Source: Plantago elongata
Lineage: Eukaryota; Streptophyta; Magnoliopsida; Lamiales; Plantaginaceae
NCBI GenBank assembly: GCA_036897095.1
Contig: JAYMSP010003196.1
Location: 1 to 20,704, forward strand
DNA length: 20,704 nucleotides
Reading direction: 5' to 3'
Shown here in pieces: positions 19,169-20,704 of this stretch. The number at the start of each line of letters is the position of its first letter. Positions within the stretch are counted from its first letter, which is position 1. The position numbers and the translations under genes were made by a program. The notes under the pieces were generated by a model. It was not told the origin of the DNA. It saw only the letters and a program-made list of their open reading frames with translations, and did no database searches.

Positions 19169-20305
19169 TTAGTCCGATCCAAACAGATTTTTGCCTAGTG
19201 CTTGTAAGTGTGTTTTGACATTGTTGGGCAAGTTGTCGTAGTTTCTCATAAGTGCCAAATACGTGTCCATCATCTTGGCCTTTGACTTACACTCATCCTT
19301 TTCGCGAGCAAGCTCCAACTTTTGTTTTTCCACTTCAAGGAATTGGGGATAATTCTCATTAAAATTAGTAATTCTCTCGCCCATTATATTCATTGATGAG
19401 TTACCGGAACTGACATTCTTAGCCAACTTCTTGACCTTGTTACGACCAATAGACCGCTTGATACTTGCCGCACTTTCATAACCCCGGTTTTGCTTACTTC
19501 CACTACTTCCACCTGCTGATTTCATTGGTTGATCACCTACATCAACATCGTCACCCTCAAACTCAGCCTCCCCAGGTGGTATGAACTTCTTCATGGTTTC
19601 CTCCAAGTCCATCTTGAGTTTCCACTCTGGAAATGATTTCATGGCATCCCACTGTTTGAACACTATAAATGAGATGTGGTGCTTTGATTTCTCTCTGTAT
19701 ATTTCTTAGGCGGTGTCTCTCACATCGGACTCATTGTAGCCACTCTGATTGCCGACAATGACTGTAGCACGCTACACATAAATCAATCAATGATTTATGT
19801 CCTCTCTTAGCCACCCTCATCTTCCACAAAGCGAATCATGAAAACGAAATGTATCCATCCCGGTCATCATTCATATTCTCTTGGTATCCTCATACTTCTC
19901 TACAATGAGACGGAACAATTTACAGTACTTTTGATATGTTCCAACAATAGCATTTTGAATAACCTTCATGTAGGCTGAGATGAGAGTCAAATCCTCACTC
20001 TCGTTGTATGGGTTGTTCCATACGGTTTTTGTGTTGGTTGACGCTCCTCCGGTGGCTTTCGCTTTCTCACACCCCCAGATCGGTTGTTTTTCCGACTGCG
20101 TTTCAAAAACAACCTCGTCTTCCGGTGTTTGAGAGGTTGGAGATTGGTAATTTTGAGCGTAGGGATCTTGGTAGAAGCTTTGGAACAAAGGTCGAACATG
20201 ACTCGGTTGGGGTTGGGAAGAACTATTTTCGAAGTGAGCTTGCATATACTCATAGTATTTGTCGGGTTTTTTGATTTTCAACCACTTGAAATACTCCGTC
20301 TCCAT
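19169..20305 (-). pseudogene. Harbinger accessory Myb/SANT-like protein pseudogene (NAM-associated C-terminal domain)
   Basis: The partner protein of PIF/Harbinger elements. In studied relatives it binds the element ends and helps bring the transposase into the nucleus. Plant copies are often mis-annotated as 'glutathione S-transferase T3-like'. The ATG at 20305 gives METEYFKWLKIKKPDKYYEY and a Q/S/P-rich linker. Residues ~95-140 are Myb/SANT-like (VWNNPYNESEDLTLISAYMK, then IVGTYQKYCKLFRLIVEKYED). The C-terminal part has RSIGRNKVKKLAKN and a charged helix, FLEVEKQKLELAREKDE, typical of the NAM-associated domain, ending LFGSD at 19169. Lesions: TGA at 19871-19873, further stops and frameshifts across about 19709-19870 where the end of the Myb region should be, and TAA at 19706-19708. 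The downstream part regains the original frame. The open frame beginning near 19663 starts at GTG and is not a separate gene. Confidence 0.82.
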
Positions 20306-20424
20306 CTCACCGGAAAATTGAAGTGGATAGAGTGTTTTAAGGGGAAGAGAGTTTATTAAGTTTAATTAAGAGGGAAAGAGGAGTTGGAGTTGGGATGATC
20401 CGAAAAATATCAAAAATTGGTCTC

Positions 20425-20433
20425 ATTATATAG
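20425..20433 (-). promoter_or_regulatory. TATA box of the Harbinger accessory gene
   Basis: On the minus strand, CTATATAAT lies about 120 bases upstream of the ATG at 20305. It is identical to the core of the transposase TATA region at 18667-18675. It is followed by a pyrimidine-rich leader containing TTAATTAAACT and AAAACACTCTATCCACTT. Confidence 0.5.
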
Positions 20434-20662
20434 ATCTCGAAAAAACATAACCATTGATGATTTTTTTTTATTATATATTTTCAGAGATATTATCGTTTTT
20501 TAACGGAAACAATTTAAATTTAAAAAAAACTGTCCAACATATGACACTTGACTGTTGTTGCCGCCGCACACCGCATCATGTGGCGACGCGCCTAACGGCA
20601 CGCCGTCACACACGTGAATCGTGATGGAGCCATCGCGCGGGGCACCATTTGAGTGGGCCTTA

Positions 20663-20704
20663 GACTACACCCAACGGGGCGCCGTTGGGTGCGCGTCGTG
20701 GCGC
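20663..20704. other. GC-rich palindrome, possible start of another element
   Basis: Immediately after the TTA duplication, CACCCAACGG (20668-20677) and CCGTTGGGTG (20682-20691) form a perfect 10 bp inverted repeat around a GGCG loop. It is followed by CpG-rich sequence up to the window end. A second Harbinger/Tourist-like element abutting the same TTA is possible. The window ends too soon to test this. Confidence 0.35.

Larger units (their letters stand above)
16951..20659 (-). mobile_element. PIF/Harbinger DNA transposon, 3709 bp, full-length but inactivated
   Basis: The left terminus GGCCATCTTCAATAGTG and the right terminus (other strand) GGCCCACTCAAATGGTG match at about 13 of 17 bases. 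They are flanked by TTA on both sides (16948-16950 and 20660-20662), the preferred PIF/Harbinger target. Inside, on the minus strand, are the two genes expected of autonomous plant PIF elements: a Myb/SANT-like accessory gene and then a DDE transposase gene. Both are broken. The outer ~120 bp at the right is GC- and CpG-rich, in contrast to its surroundings. The terminal repeats are short and imperfect, so the exact ends rest mainly on the TTA duplication. Confidence 0.88.

Noticed and set aside
20008-20359. Plus-strand frames 20008-20274 and 20084-20359 and the minus frame 19987-20253
   Set aside because: These are shadows of the Myb/SANT-like accessory gene.
1-20704. tRNA, rRNA or organellar DNA
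   Set aside because: No cloverleaf with paired A and B boxes in gene form was seen (only the SINE), no rRNA signatures, and the composition and elements are nuclear.

Overview
This is nuclear DNA from a flowering plant, most likely a eudicot. It is AT-rich and has no bacterial-style gene packing. It carries a Stowaway MITE, a CACTA (En/Spm) element, a PIF/Harbinger element of the plant two-gene type, a tRNA-derived SINE and long degenerate repeat fields. No intact conserved host gene, tRNA, rRNA or CRISPR array was found. Nearly everything identifiable is mobile-element DNA or decayed gene fragments. The species cannot be told from the sequence alone.

Layout from left to right. 1-330 is repeat-like, rich in GGTTAT motifs. 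331-2640 is low-complexity plant DNA with faint, unproven traces of genes on both strands. 2658-2820 is a five-unit tandem repeat. 3034-3415 looks like a promoter plus pyrimidine-rich leader that runs directly into a 1.5 kb field of degenerate TAGTTTC/GAAACTA repeats (3466-5010), which switches strand and has a ~270 bp higher-order unit. 5011-6470 is featureless.

6474-9636 is a non-autonomous CACTA element with a 3 bp ATC target duplication and conserved subterminal repeats. It has no transposase. Its interior holds what looks like a captured, broken host gene on the minus strand, with promoter motifs, a leader exon and at least three coding-like exons. 11627-12084 is a Stowaway MITE split by a second MITE (11689-11920). 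12820-14060 is a second degenerate motif field, strongly G-poor on the + strand, followed by a GA/GT microsatellite. A probable hAT terminus lies at 14552 and a tRNA-derived SINE, in minus orientation, at 15890-16085.

16951-20659 is a nearly full-length PIF/Harbinger element flanked by TTA. Both of its genes lie on the minus strand: a Myb/SANT-like accessory protein gene (19169-20305) and a DDE transposase gene (17268-18565). In intact relatives the accessory protein helps bring the transposase to the element ends. Here both genes are pseudogenes with several stops and frameshifts, so the element cannot move itself. The two genes share matching promoter and leader motifs, and a ~30 bp minisatellite sits between them. 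The last 40 bases may begin another GC-rich element.

No clearly new biological system is seen. The items most worth following up are the gene-carrying CACTA element, the shared promoter and leader in the Harbinger genes, and the two degenerate repeat fields placed next to pyrimidine-rich leaders.
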